From Methylobacter sp. (lineage in GTDB: Bacteria; Pseudomonadota; Gammaproteobacteria; Methylococcales; Methylomonadaceae), in assembly GCA_023229605.1 (NCBI GenBank), contig JALNYY010000001.1, positions 1 through 64,000 on the forward strand: 64,000 nucleotides of DNA, given 5' to 3'. The position numbers and the translations under genes are program-made. Under the pieces are notes generated by a model that did not search any database, was not told the DNA's origin, and saw only the letters and a list, made by a program, of their open reading frames with translations. Below, in pieces: positions 33,687 to 42,247 of this stretch. How positions within the stretch are numbered: the stretch's first letter is position 1; each line of letters begins with the position of its first letter.

Positions 33687-35112
33687 ATATTTCTTGGCAA
33701 GTTTAATTTTAATGCTGAGCGTAGGTTTGGGATTCTGGGTGGGCCGTCAAGAAGTACCGCAAAACCCGAATTCTATCGCAGTCAGCGAACGGAAACTGCT
33801 GTATTACCGTCATCCGATGAACCCTAAAGTGACCTCTCCGACGCCCGCCAAGGACGACATGGGCATGGATTACCTACCGGTTTACGCGGAAGACCAGAGT
33901 CCGCCGGAAGCGCAGTCACAACAGGGAAAAATTCTGTATTATCGGCATCCCATGGGTGCGGCGGATACTTCGCCTGTACCTAAAAAGGATGAGATGGGCA
34001 TGGATTACCTACCGGTCTATGAAAGCGAATTAGCGAGTGCTGGGCAAATTCAGATCAGCCCGGAAAAAATCCAGAAACTGGGTGTTAGCACAGAAACCGT
34101 GGCCAAGCGCGCTCTTGTTCGCAGCATTCGTGCGCTGGGCAGCATCCAGATCGATGAACGGCGCGTTCACGCCGTGACGCCTAGGTTTGAAGGCTGGATT
34201 CAGCGTTTGTATGTCAACGCAACCGGACAAGTTGTCAAGCGCGGTCAGTCGTTACTTGAGGTATACAGCCCGGAGCTGATGACCGCTCAGCAGGAATACC
34301 TGATCGCCCGGCAAGGCCTGCAAACGCTGCAGCAAGGTAGCGCCCAGGCGCGCGGCACAGCGGAGCGTCTAACCGATAACGCTTTGCAGCGCCTGCATTA
34401 TTGGGACATTGCCCCGGCACAGTTGCAGCGTTTACAAAGCCGGGAAAAGCCTTCGGATACCCTGCCATTGCTGTCGCCGGTCAATGGCGTGGTGCTGGAT
34501 AAGCCGGCGCTGGAGGGGATGCGCTTCATGCCCGGCGAGTTGCTGTTTCGTATCGCCGATTTAAATACGGTGTGGCTGATCATCGAGGTATTTGAGCAAG
34601 ACATCGGCGAAGTGCGCTTGGGTCAAGTCGCGCGGGTACATATTAACGCTTACCCGGATAGACTGTTCAACGGCAAGGTCGAGTTCATTTATCCGACGCT
34701 GACCACCGAAACCCGTACCGTCAAAGTGCGTGTCGAGTTGCCTAATGCTGAAGGTTTGTTAAAGCCCGGACTGTATGGCAGCGTGACGCTGGCAGCGCAG
34801 GCGGGTAAGGAGGCCCGCTTGGCGATTCCCGATTCTGCGGTCATTGACAGTGGCGCCCGGCAAGTCGTTTTAGTGCAAAGAGGCGACGGGCGGTTCGAGC
34901 CCCACACCGTGAAACTGGGGTTACAGGCTGACGGATACCGGGAAGTATTGGAAGGACTGGAAGCCGGTGAGGACGTAGTGACTCGCGCTAATTTCCTGAT
35001 CGATGCCGAAAGTAATCTTAAGTCGGCTCTGGGCGGCTTTGCCAATAATGGCGCCGATACCGGTCAGGCCATGCCTGAAGCAAGCGGGCAACCTCAACAG
35101 GGAGGCCAGTAG
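33679..35112 (+). CDS. cusB: CusB-type adaptor with two heavy-metal-binding domains
   Basis: The 477-residue adaptor has an N-terminal signal/anchor, then two copies of the heavy-metal-binding motif YYRHPM...SPTPAKDDMGMDYLPVY (about residues 34-62 and 76-104), followed by the usual barrel-sandwich (VTPRFEGWIQRLYVNATGQVVKRG), helical hairpin and beta-barrel domains. The Met/His motif binds Cu(I)/Ag(I). It is located 2 bp before cusA. Confidence 0.93.
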   Translation: MTKYFLASLILMLSVGLGFWVGRQEVPQNPNSIAVSERKLLYYRHPMNPKVTSPTPAKDDMGMDYLPVYAEDQSPPEAQSQQGKILYYRHPMGAADTSPVPKKDEMGMDYLPVYESELASAGQIQISPEKIQKLGVSTETVAKRALVRSIRALGSIQIDERRVHAVTPRFEGWIQRLYVNATGQVVKRGQSLLEVYSPELMTAQQEYLIARQGLQTLQQGSAQARGTAERLTDNALQRLHYWDIAPAQLQRLQSREKPSDTLPLLSPVNGVVLDKPALEGMRFMPGELLFRIADLNTVWLIIEVFEQDIGEVRLGQVARVHINAYPDRLFNGKVEFIYPTLTTETRTVKVRVELPNAEGLLKPGLYGSVTLAAQAGKEARLAIPDSAVIDSGARQVVLVQRGDGRFEPHTVKLGLQADGYREVLEGLEAGEDVVTRANFLIDAESNLKSALGGFANNGADTGQAMPEASGQPQQGGQ

Positions 35113-35114
35113 CC

Positions 35115-38100
35115 ATGTTGAATCATGTTATTGACTGGTCGTTGCGCAACGTGTTTCTAGTGCTGCTGGCAACCCTGAGTATCGTAATAGGCGGGGTTTA
35201 TGCCTTGTCAAAAATGCCGCTGGATGCGCTGCCCGATCTGTCCGACGCGCAGGTCATTGTTTACACCGAATATCCCGGACAAGCGCCGCAAGTCGTCGAG
35301 GACCAGGTGACTTATCTGCTGACGACCGCCATGTTGAGCGTGCCGCGCTCGAAAGTCGTGCGCGGTTTTTCCTTCTTCGGCGCCTCTTTCGTGTATGTCA
35401 TCTTCGAGGATGGCACCGATATTTACTGGGCGCGTTCGCGGGTTTTGGAATATCTCACCACGCTCACCGGACGCTTGCCGCGCGGCGTGGTACCCCAGCT
35501 GGGGCCGGATGCCACCGGCGTCGGCTGGGTTTACCAATATGCGCTGCTGGCGAAAAACCATACACTGGCGGAATTGCGCACCCTGCAAGACTGGTTCGTG
35601 CGTTACCAATTGACCAAAGCCCAAGGCGTGGCCGAAGTCGTCAGCATCGGCGGCTTCGTACAGCAATATCAGGTCACGGCCGATCCGCACAAGCTGCAAG
35701 CTTACGGTATTTCTTTACGTGCCCTGAGCGATACCATCCGCAATAGCAACCGCGATGTTGGCGGCCGGGTTATTGAAATCGCGGAAACCGAGTACATGGT
35801 ACGCGGACGCGGTTATTTGCGTGGTCAGGCGGATTTGGAACGGCTGGTGTTGAAAGTCGAGAATGGCATTCCCGTGTTGGTGCGCGATGTGGCGCGCGTG
35901 GAGCTGGTTCCCGATGAGCGGCGCGGCATCACCGAATGGAACGGCGAAGGTGAGGCGGTTTCCGGTATTGCGCTGGCACGTTATGGTCAGAATGCACTGG
36001 AAGTGATCAGTCATGTGAAAGACCGGTTACATGAAATCACCGCCGGTTTGCCAACCGGTGTCAGCGTACAAACGGTTTATGACCGCTCCGAGCTGATTCA
36101 TCGCGCGATTGAGAATTTGCGCCATACCTTGCTGGAAGAAAGCGCGGTGGTGGCCGCGGTCTGCGTGCTATTCCTGCTGCACATACGGAGCGCTCTGGTG
36201 GCTATTTTGATGCTGCCGGTCGGTGTGCTGATCGCTTTTATTGTTATGCAATCGCTAGGCATGAATTCCAACATCATGAGCCTCGGCGGTATTGCCATCG
36301 CTATTGGTGCGATGGTGGATGCCGCCATCGTCATGATCGAGAACGCCCACAAGCACCTGGAACGCGATGCGGGCCGCCTGCCGCGTGCCGAAATTTTGTT
36401 GAATGCCTGCAAGGAAGTCGGTCCGCCGCTGTTTTTCAGCTTGGCTGTTATCACTGTCTCGTTCCTGCCGGTGTTTGCGCTGGAAGCGCAGGAAGGCCGC
36501 CTGTTCCATCCCCTGGCCTATACCAAGACTTTCGCAATGGCGGGCGCGGCGTTGCTGTCGGTGACGCTGGTCCCGGTATTGATGTCGCTGTTCGTGCGCG
36601 GAAAAATCCTGCCCGAGCAACGTAATCCGATCAACCGGGTTTTGATCTGGATTTATCGCCCGGTCATCGCCGGGGTTATGCGCTACAAAAAGCTGACGCT
36701 CGCTTTCGCGCTGCTGATGCTGGCAGCAAGCTGGTATCCGGCCTCACGCCTGGGCGGTGAATTCATGCCGACGTTAAATGAAGGCACGCTGTTATTCATG
36801 CCGCTAACCTTGCCGGGTTTACCACCGACCAAAGCCGCCGAATTGCTGCAAACCCAGGATCGCATCATCAAAAGCTTTCCCGAGGTCGAATCGGTGTTCG
36901 GCAAAGCCGGGCGAGCACTGACCGCCACCGACCCGGCGCCGCTGGAAATGTCCGAAACATTGGTCAACCTCAAGCCGGATTCCGCTTGGCGACCCGGCAT
37001 GACGCTCGACAAGCTGATAGCCGAGATGGATCAGGCGCTGCAAATCCCCGGCGTCAGCAACTCCTGGACGATGCCGATCAAAAACCGCATCGACATGCTG
37101 GCGACCGGCATCCGCACGCCTATCGGCATCAAGCTGTTCGGCAAGGATTTGGCGGAAATGGAACGCCTGGCGCAACAGATCGAACAGGCCGTCAAGACCG
37201 TCCCCGGCACCACCAGCGCCTATGCCGAACGCCTCACCGGCGGCTTTTATCTGAACATCACTCCGGACTATGAAGCTCTGGCGCGTTATGGGCTGTTAAT
37301 CGGCGATGTACAGGACATCATCGCCACCGCCATCGGCGGAGAAACCGTGACCACGATGCTGGAAGGGCGCGAACGTTTCGCCGTCATCGTCCGTTACCCG
37401 CGCGAACTGCGCGACAACCCGCAAGCCATCGCAGCAAATGTTCTTGTTCCGACACCCGGCGGGGCGATGGTTCCACTCGGGCAGTTGGCACATCTGAGCC
37501 TGGACAAAGGCCCTCCGGGTATACGCACCGAGAACGCCTTGTTATCCGCTTATATCTATGTCGACATGCGTGGCCGCGACATTGACGGTTATGTGCGGGA
37601 TGCCAAGCAGGCGGTGCAGCAAGCGGTCAAGTTCCCGGCGGGTTACTACATCGCCTGGAGCGGGCAGTTCGAGTACATGGAACGGGCCAAACAACGTTTG
37701 CAACTGGTGGTGCCGCTCACGCTGTGTATTATTTTCATTCTGCTTTATCTCAATTTCGGCCGTCTGACCGAGACATTCATTGTCATGTTGTCGGTGCCGT
37801 TTGCTCTGGTCGGCGGCATCTGGCTGCTGTGGTTTCTGGATTACAACGTCAGCGTGGCGGTCGGCGTCGGTTTCATCGCCCTGGCGGGCGTTGCTGCAGA
37901 AACCGGCGTGGTGATGCTGATTTATCTGGATCATGCTTATCTTGAAAAGCAACGGCAATGCCTGGAAGAAAAACGGGCTTTCACCGAGACTGATCTTTAC
38001 AACGCGCTAATGACCGGCGCAGCGGAACGTCTGCGACCGAAAATGATGACCGTCACCGCGATCATGGCCGGACTCCTGCCTATCCTGTGGAGTTCCGGCA

Positions 38101-38237
38101 CCGGCTCAGAAGTCATGCGCCGCATCGCCGCACCGATGGTGGGCGGCATGGTGTCGTCAACGCTGCTGACCTTGATCGTCATTCCGGCGCTTTATGCCCT
38201 GTGCAAGCAATATTCCATCAACAAACGACCTCGATAA
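35115..38237 (+). CDS. cusA: CusA Cu(I)/Ag(I) RND efflux pump
   Basis: The 1040-residue HME-RND pump carries AIAIGAMVDAAIVMIENAHK in helix IV, the signature of the Cu/Ag (HME4) branch. It ends with ALCKQYSINKRPR in the cytoplasm. It takes Cu(I)/Ag(I) from the periplasm (and via Met relay residues from the cytoplasm) and exports it through CusBC. Length and frame are intact. A degraded fragment of a related pump lies at 8614. Confidence 0.95.
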   Translation: MLNHVIDWSLRNVFLVLLATLSIVIGGVYALSKMPLDALPDLSDAQVIVYTEYPGQAPQVVEDQVTYLLTTAMLSVPRSKVVRGFSFFGASFVYVIFEDGTDIYWARSRVLEYLTTLTGRLPRGVVPQLGPDATGVGWVYQYALLAKNHTLAELRTLQDWFVRYQLTKAQGVAEVVSIGGFVQQYQVTADPHKLQAYGISLRALSDTIRNSNRDVGGRVIEIAETEYMVRGRGYLRGQADLERLVLKVENGIPVLVRDVARVELVPDERRGITEWNGEGEAVSGIALARYGQNALEVISHVKDRLHEITAGLPTGVSVQTVYDRSELIHRAIENLRHTLLEESAVVAAVCVLFLLHIRSALVAILMLPVGVLIAFIVMQSLGMNSNIMSLGGIAIAIGAMVDAAIVMIENAHKHLERDAGRLPRAEILLNACKEVGPPLFFSLAVITVSFLPVFALEAQEGRLFHPLAYTKTFAMAGAALLSVTLVPVLMSLFVRGKILPEQRNPINRVLIWIYRPVIAGVMRYKKLTLAFALLMLAASWYPASRLGGEFMPTLNEGTLLFMPLTLPGLPPTKAAELLQTQDRIIKSFPEVESVFGKAGRALTATDPAPLEMSETLVNLKPDSAWRPGMTLDKLIAEMDQALQIPGVSNSWTMPIKNRIDMLATGIRTPIGIKLFGKDLAEMERLAQQIEQAVKTVPGTTSAYAERLTGGFYLNITPDYEALARYGLLIGDVQDIIATAIGGETVTTMLEGRERFAVIVRYPRELRDNPQAIAANVLVPTPGGAMVPLGQLAHLSLDKGPPGIRTENALLSAYIYVDMRGRDIDGYVRDAKQAVQQAVKFPAGYYIAWSGQFEYMERAKQRLQLVVPLTLCIIFILLYLNFGRLTETFIVMLSVPFALVGGIWLLWFLDYNVSVAVGVGFIALAGVAAETGVVMLIYLDHAYLEKQRQCLEEKRAFTETDLYNALMTGAAERLRPKMMTVTAIMAGLLPILWSSGTGSEVMRRIAAPMVGGMVSSTLLTLIVIPALYALCKQYSINKRPR

Positions 38238-38316
38238 ATAAGGTAAAACTGAACGATACGTTAACAATCTGAAAAACAATGTCATTTTTACTATTGAATG
38301 AATCTGGAGAAAACCC

Positions 38317-38466
38317 ATGAAAACTAAAAAACATGTTGTCATATTAATCACACTTTTATTGCTCACTGTTTCTGCGTGTGCATCAAGAACTAAAGTCATT
38401 AAAAATGTCTACTCGTCACATCCTGGTGGCCAGGGTCATCCCTGGGATAAGGGGCGCTCGTTTTAA
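38317..38466 (+). CDS. 49-residue small lipoprotein
   Basis: ATG 38317 follows CTGGAGAA. The peptide has a lipoprotein signal (LITLLLLTVSACAS, lipobox Cys at 21) and a short mature part SRTKVIKNVYSSHPGGQGHPWDKG with three His-containing turns. It lies 80 bp after cusA on the same strand. Not recognised. Probably an outer membrane or inner membrane-anchored peptide of the cus transcript. Confidence 0.7.
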   Translation: MKTKKHVVILITLLLLTVSACASRTKVIKNVYSSHPGGQGHPWDKGRSF

Positions 38467-38615
38467 ATAACACTTATGCTGGGTTTAGTAACTCAGCATT
38501 TGCTAAGAAAAAACTGGATTTCATTCTTCAACCCACGAGCTATAAAGGAGGTAAAACTGATAACAACCTGAAAAAACGATCATTTTAACTATATAAATTA
38601 TTTTGGAGAAAACTC

Positions 38616-38957
38616 ATGAAAATTAAATTACTGATTACCCTGGTTTTTGCTCTTGGTTTGCTGACCGCATGTGCCGAATTTGACCCGCATTCTATGGATA
38701 TGAATCAAGCCGTGCACAACGCAAAAACCAAAGCCGATCATGAGGCGCTGGCACAACACTATGAGGAAGTGGCGAAAGAAATGCAGCTTAAGGTTGAGGA
38801 ACACAAGAAAATCCTGAGTGAATACCAGCGGGAGCCGTGGTTGATTGGTAAGCAGCAGGCAACCGGGTTCGGAGTCCATTGCCAAAGGCTGATTGATGTC
38901 TATGAAAAAGCCGCCGAGGAAAACCTGGAAATGGCGAAGATGCATCGCCAGATGTAA
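38616..38957 (+). CDS. Small lipoprotein, paralogue B
   Basis: The 113-residue precursor has a lipobox (LLTACAE, Cys 19) and the same helical domain as the protein at 20351: TKADHEALAQHYEEVAKEMQ and HCQRLIDVYEKAAEENLEM. The region between the two helices is shorter (REPWLIGKQQATGFG). Its RBS is TTGGAGAA. It belongs to the post-cus lipoprotein cluster. Confidence 0.85.
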   Translation: MKIKLLITLVFALGLLTACAEFDPHSMDMNQAVHNAKTKADHEALAQHYEEVAKEMQLKVEEHKKILSEYQREPWLIGKQQATGFGVHCQRLIDVYEKAAEENLEMAKMHRQM

Positions 38958-38969
38958 CACTTCACACAA

Positions 38970-39001
38970 GCCAGGGGATGGGAATGTTACAATCCCCTGG
39001 C
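38970..39001 (+). terminator. Hairpin between lipoprotein paralogues B and C
   Basis: GCCAGGGGAT (38970-38979) pairs perfectly with ATCCCCTGGC (38992-39001), 12-base loop. No T run follows, so it may be an mRNA-stabilising hairpin more than a terminator. Confidence 0.55.
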
Positions 39002-39056
39002 AATGATGTAAGAATCCTTTTATAAAAACAGCACATCTGTGCTTTGGGGAAAATCC

Positions 39057-39407
39057 ATGAAAACAAAGTTGCTGATTACCTTGCTTTTAGCTGTTGGTTT
39101 ACTGTCTGCCTGTAGCGAGATGAACCCGCATCCGATGGATATGAACCTGGCTGTGCATAATGCAACATCCAAAGCCGATCATGAGGCGCTGGCGCAACAC
39201 TATGAGGAAGAGGCGAAAGAAATGCAGCTTAAAGTTGACGAGCACAAGAAGCTTCTTAGCCAATATCGGTCAATAGGCTACCGCTACGGAAGACCGCCGG
39301 ATGATTTTGTGGAATATTTTAAAGATCATTGCCAAAGGCTGATTGATGCCTATGAAAAAGCTGTCGAGGAAAACTTGAGTATAGCAAATCTGCATCGCCG
39401 GATGTAA
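39057..39407 (+). CDS. Small lipoprotein, paralogue C
   Basis: The 116-residue precursor is closer to the copy at 20351 than to the neighbour at 38616: both have MNPHPMDM/INPHPMDM after the lipobox and GRPPDDFVEYFKDHCQRLID/GRLPDDFTEEFKDHCQRLIN. The lipobox Cys is at residue 19 (LLSACSE). It has a GGGGAAAA ribosome region. Function unknown. Confidence 0.85.
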   Translation: MKTKLLITLLLAVGLLSACSEMNPHPMDMNLAVHNATSKADHEALAQHYEEEAKEMQLKVDEHKKLLSQYRSIGYRYGRPPDDFVEYFKDHCQRLIDAYEKAVEENLSIANLHRRM

Positions 39408-39475
39408 ACGCGTCACTCTCTCGGACGGTTGTTACCTGTGACTAATGAAAAGTCAAGGATGGGCACCAAAAGTAG

Positions 39476-40952
39476 GCGCTCACGTTCGAATTATCCCGGC
39501 TGCGGCGAATTCAGTTCGGTGCAAAAAACGAAACCCTGTCGCCGCTACAACGTGATATTTTTGCAGAAACGATAGCAGCCGATATTGCTGCCATCGAAGT
39601 CGAGCTTGAACAACTGGCCGATGTCGAGCCTTGGGCCACTGTCGCTAAACCCAAACGCCCTCGTGCCGGTCGTCAACCGTTACCTGAGCATCTGCCACGC
39701 ATTGAGCACCGCCATGAGCCAGAGTCCTGCTCCTGCGGCCAGTGTGGTAACGACCTAATCAAAATCGGCGAAGACATCACCGAACAACTGGATGTGGAAC
39801 CGGCCAAGTTCTTTGTCCATCGCCACATCCGTCCGCAATATGCCTGCCGTCGCTGTGAAACCATGACTGCCGCTTCGATTCCACCCGCGGTGATTGACGG
39901 CGGCATGGCCGCTGTAGGTCTGCTGACCTGGATCATGATCAGCAAATTTGTTGATCATCTGCCGCTGTATCGGTTGGAACAAATTGCCGCCCGAGACCAA
40001 GTAGCCTTGGCACGTTCGACGCTGGCCGAATGGGTCGGTCGGGTCGGTGTGGCACTTCAGCCCTTGGTAGACCGACTGATTTGGCATTTATTACAAGGCA
40101 ATACCTTGCATGCCGATGAGACGCCGGTGTCACAACTGGAGCCAGGCAGTGGTAAAACCCGCAAAGCCTATCTCTGGGCATATCGCAGCAACGATCTGCA
40201 AGCAGGGCCGCGCATTATCGTCTTTGACTACCAACAGGGTCGTAGCGGCGCCCATGCCCGTGGTTTTTTTGGGTGATTGGCGTGGTCATTTGATGGTTGA
40301 TGACTACAGCGGTTATAAAGCACTATTCACCCCGGATGGCACTACCGATGCCTGTGTTGAACTCGGCTGTCTTGCCCATGCGCGGCGTAAATTCTTTGAT
40401 CTTCACAAAGCCAATCAAAGCCCGATGGCGTTAGCAGCATTAAACCGTATTGCCGTACTGTATGCCATCGAAACGGAAGGCAAAGCGCTTAGTATTGAAG
40501 AACGTAAATGCTTGCGGGCGGAAAAAAGTCTGCCAGAACTAGCGGCGCTGCATGCCTGGTTACTCGCTACCCGTACCCAGACTGCCAACGGCGGCGGTTC
40601 GGCTAAAGCCTTAGATTACAGCCTAAAGCGCTGGGCATCACTGAGCCGCTACGCCGACAGCGGCCACTTACCGATCGATAACAACCCGGTTGAAAACTGC
40701 ATTCGCCCCATTGCCTTGGGCAAAAAGAATTGGCTCTTTGTCGGTTCAGAACGTGCCGGTCGCCGTGCCGCTGCCATTCAAACCTTATTGGGGACTGCTA
40801 AGCTGAATGGCTTGAATTCCACAGCATGGCTAAAAGACACCTTGGAAAAACTACCGACCTGGCCAAACAGCCGCATCGATGAACTATTGCCGTTGGCACC
40901 GGAAGTGATTGACGCGCTTAAACTAAACAAACCTGAGGGTACAAAGTGGTAG
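39476..40952 (+). pseudogene. IS66-family transposase (TnpC), 5'-truncated and frameshifted
   Basis: The frame opens with LRRIQFGAKNETLSPLQRD, then a zinc-finger region (CSCGQCGNDLIKIGEDITEQLDV; YACRRCE), DDE motifs (LHADETPV; MVDDYSGYKAL) and the C-terminal IDNNPVENCIRPIALGKKNWLF. The first about 40 residues are missing (TAG at 39473), as are tnpA and tnpB. A run of seven T at 40264-40271 changes frame: GRSGAHARGFFG stops, while VVFLGDWRGHL continues in the next frame. Confidence 0.85.
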
Positions 40953-41092
40953 GGTTGTTCGCATACCAAAGAGGATTAACTTCACCGATTGCTCAGGCAA
41001 TCATGACGTGATGGCAAGACAGGTCAGACCGTGACTGAAATATCCTGAATTAGACAGGGCACCTTGAGTGCGTCGAACTGTTAAGGATTCAG

Positions 41093-41497
41093 TCAGCGCA
41101 TTCCATCAGGGACAGAGGCTTCGACCTCAATAAAGTCCGGATCTATGGCTGCAATCTCTTCTCTCGCCACTGCCGATTGAAAGCTTGACAAACTGGGGTG
41201 ACCATCTATGTCTAATGTGCCATACAAGTGGCGTCCTGGAAATCGATGAGGATGATGAAGATGCCTGACCGAGTAGAATCCGGTCATTCGAGAATGACGC
41301 AGTTCGACCGAGGCTGATGTGTCAAAACTCAGCTCCTCTTTGTTTACAGTATTGGTGTCAACCTCGTGTATGGTGCTTGCAAACGCCTCGGTTGACTCTG
41401 AACGGGTTCTAGACACATCAGTTGTGCCATTCACAAAAATGAGTGCCATCTCGTTCAACCATTGCGCAGGCAACCACTGTGCTACCGGGCGCTCCAA
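41093..41497 (-). CDS. Hypothetical 134-residue ORF
   Basis: An open frame with no recognised family; middle part RMTGFYSVRHLHHPHRFPGRHLYGTLDIDGHPS is His-rich, and the end VAREEIAAIDPDFIEVEASV is acidic. The start codon is uncertain, with no clear ribosome site. It lies between the IS66 remnant and the DsrE-like gene and may be the remains of a longer gene. Confidence 0.3.
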   Translation of the reverse strand: MERPVAQWLPAQWLNEMALIFVNGTTDVSRTRSESTEAFASTIHEVDTNTVNKEELSFDTSASVELRHSRMTGFYSVRHLHHPHRFPGRHLYGTLDIDGHPSLSSFQSAVAREEIAAIDPDFIEVEASVPDGMR

Positions 41498-41500
41498 ACA

Positions 41501-41538
41501 ACAAAAAGGGCTTTGACATTGATTTCGTCAAAACCCTT
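41501..41538 (-). terminator. Rho-independent terminator of the DsrE-like gene
   Basis: On the minus strand AAGGGTTTTGAC pairs with GTCAAAGCCCTT (one mismatch), followed by TTTGTTG. It lies 37 bp beyond the stop codon at 41576. Confidence 0.75.
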
Positions 41539-41575
41539 GATGTAGAGACATGCGCCGCAGGCGGCGTAACGATCC

Positions 41576-42100
41576 TTACGGCTGGATCTGTACGTAGCCT
41601 TCTTGTGTTAACTGGATGAGACGGCCGATCGCACCAGCATTCACCTTCACCTCAGGCAACAGATCTTTATTGGTCCAGCCATTGTTCTTCAAGGACACCG
41701 CGCATTCTTCAATCTGCACACCTGACGCCACCAACTCCTCGATCAGACCCTTGTAGGGATTACCGGTAGTAACCTTGCGATTGACATTATAGGCTTGGTC
41801 GTTCAAAGCCATGAAAGCTGCAGGACCATGGAATACAGCGATAATTTTCCCTGGCGTTTTGTCCTTGCTCATTTTCCTGTTAAGAAGATCCATGTACTTC
41901 ATACCGATAGGCATATCGCCGCTGAGTGCAATGTGATCCATGTTAAATACCACGTTTGCCACTTTCAGGGTAACCGGTACATCGATAGTAATCTGATCTT
42001 CACCACTAATTGGTTTCACATCTTCAGCCAACGCATATGTTGGTAAACAAACACTGGTTATCATGATGGCACATGCAAGGTAATTCAAAACTTTATTCAT
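41576..42100 (-). CDS. Periplasmic DsrE-like protein
   Basis: The 174-residue precursor has a signal peptide (ACAIMITSVCLPTYALA) and a DsrE/DsrF-like alpha/beta domain: VVFNMDHIALSGDMPIGMKYMDLL, IIAVFHGPAAFMALND, LVASGVQIEECAVSLKNNGW, where the Cys is the position used for sulfur transfer in this superfamily. The neighbour upstream is SoxB-like, so a periplasmic sulfur-compound role is plausible. Confidence 0.75.
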   Translation of the reverse strand: MNKVLNYLACAIMITSVCLPTYALAEDVKPISGEDQITIDVPVTLKVANVVFNMDHIALSGDMPIGMKYMDLLNRKMSKDKTPGKIIAVFHGPAAFMALNDQAYNVNRKVTTGNPYKGLIEELVASGVQIEECAVSLKNNGWTNKDLLPEVKVNAGAIGRLIQLTQEGYVQIQP

Positions 42101-42247
42101 TTGAGCCTCTTGGTTGTTTTTTGTATTTTACCAAAGCAGGTCTGGTAAAAGACGGTCGTAGCCACACGCATCAGCTTAGCTAACGCGCGAACAATAATAA
42201 GCCATTATCTAAATATCATGGTCTCTCTGATTTTGTATGGGATTGCT

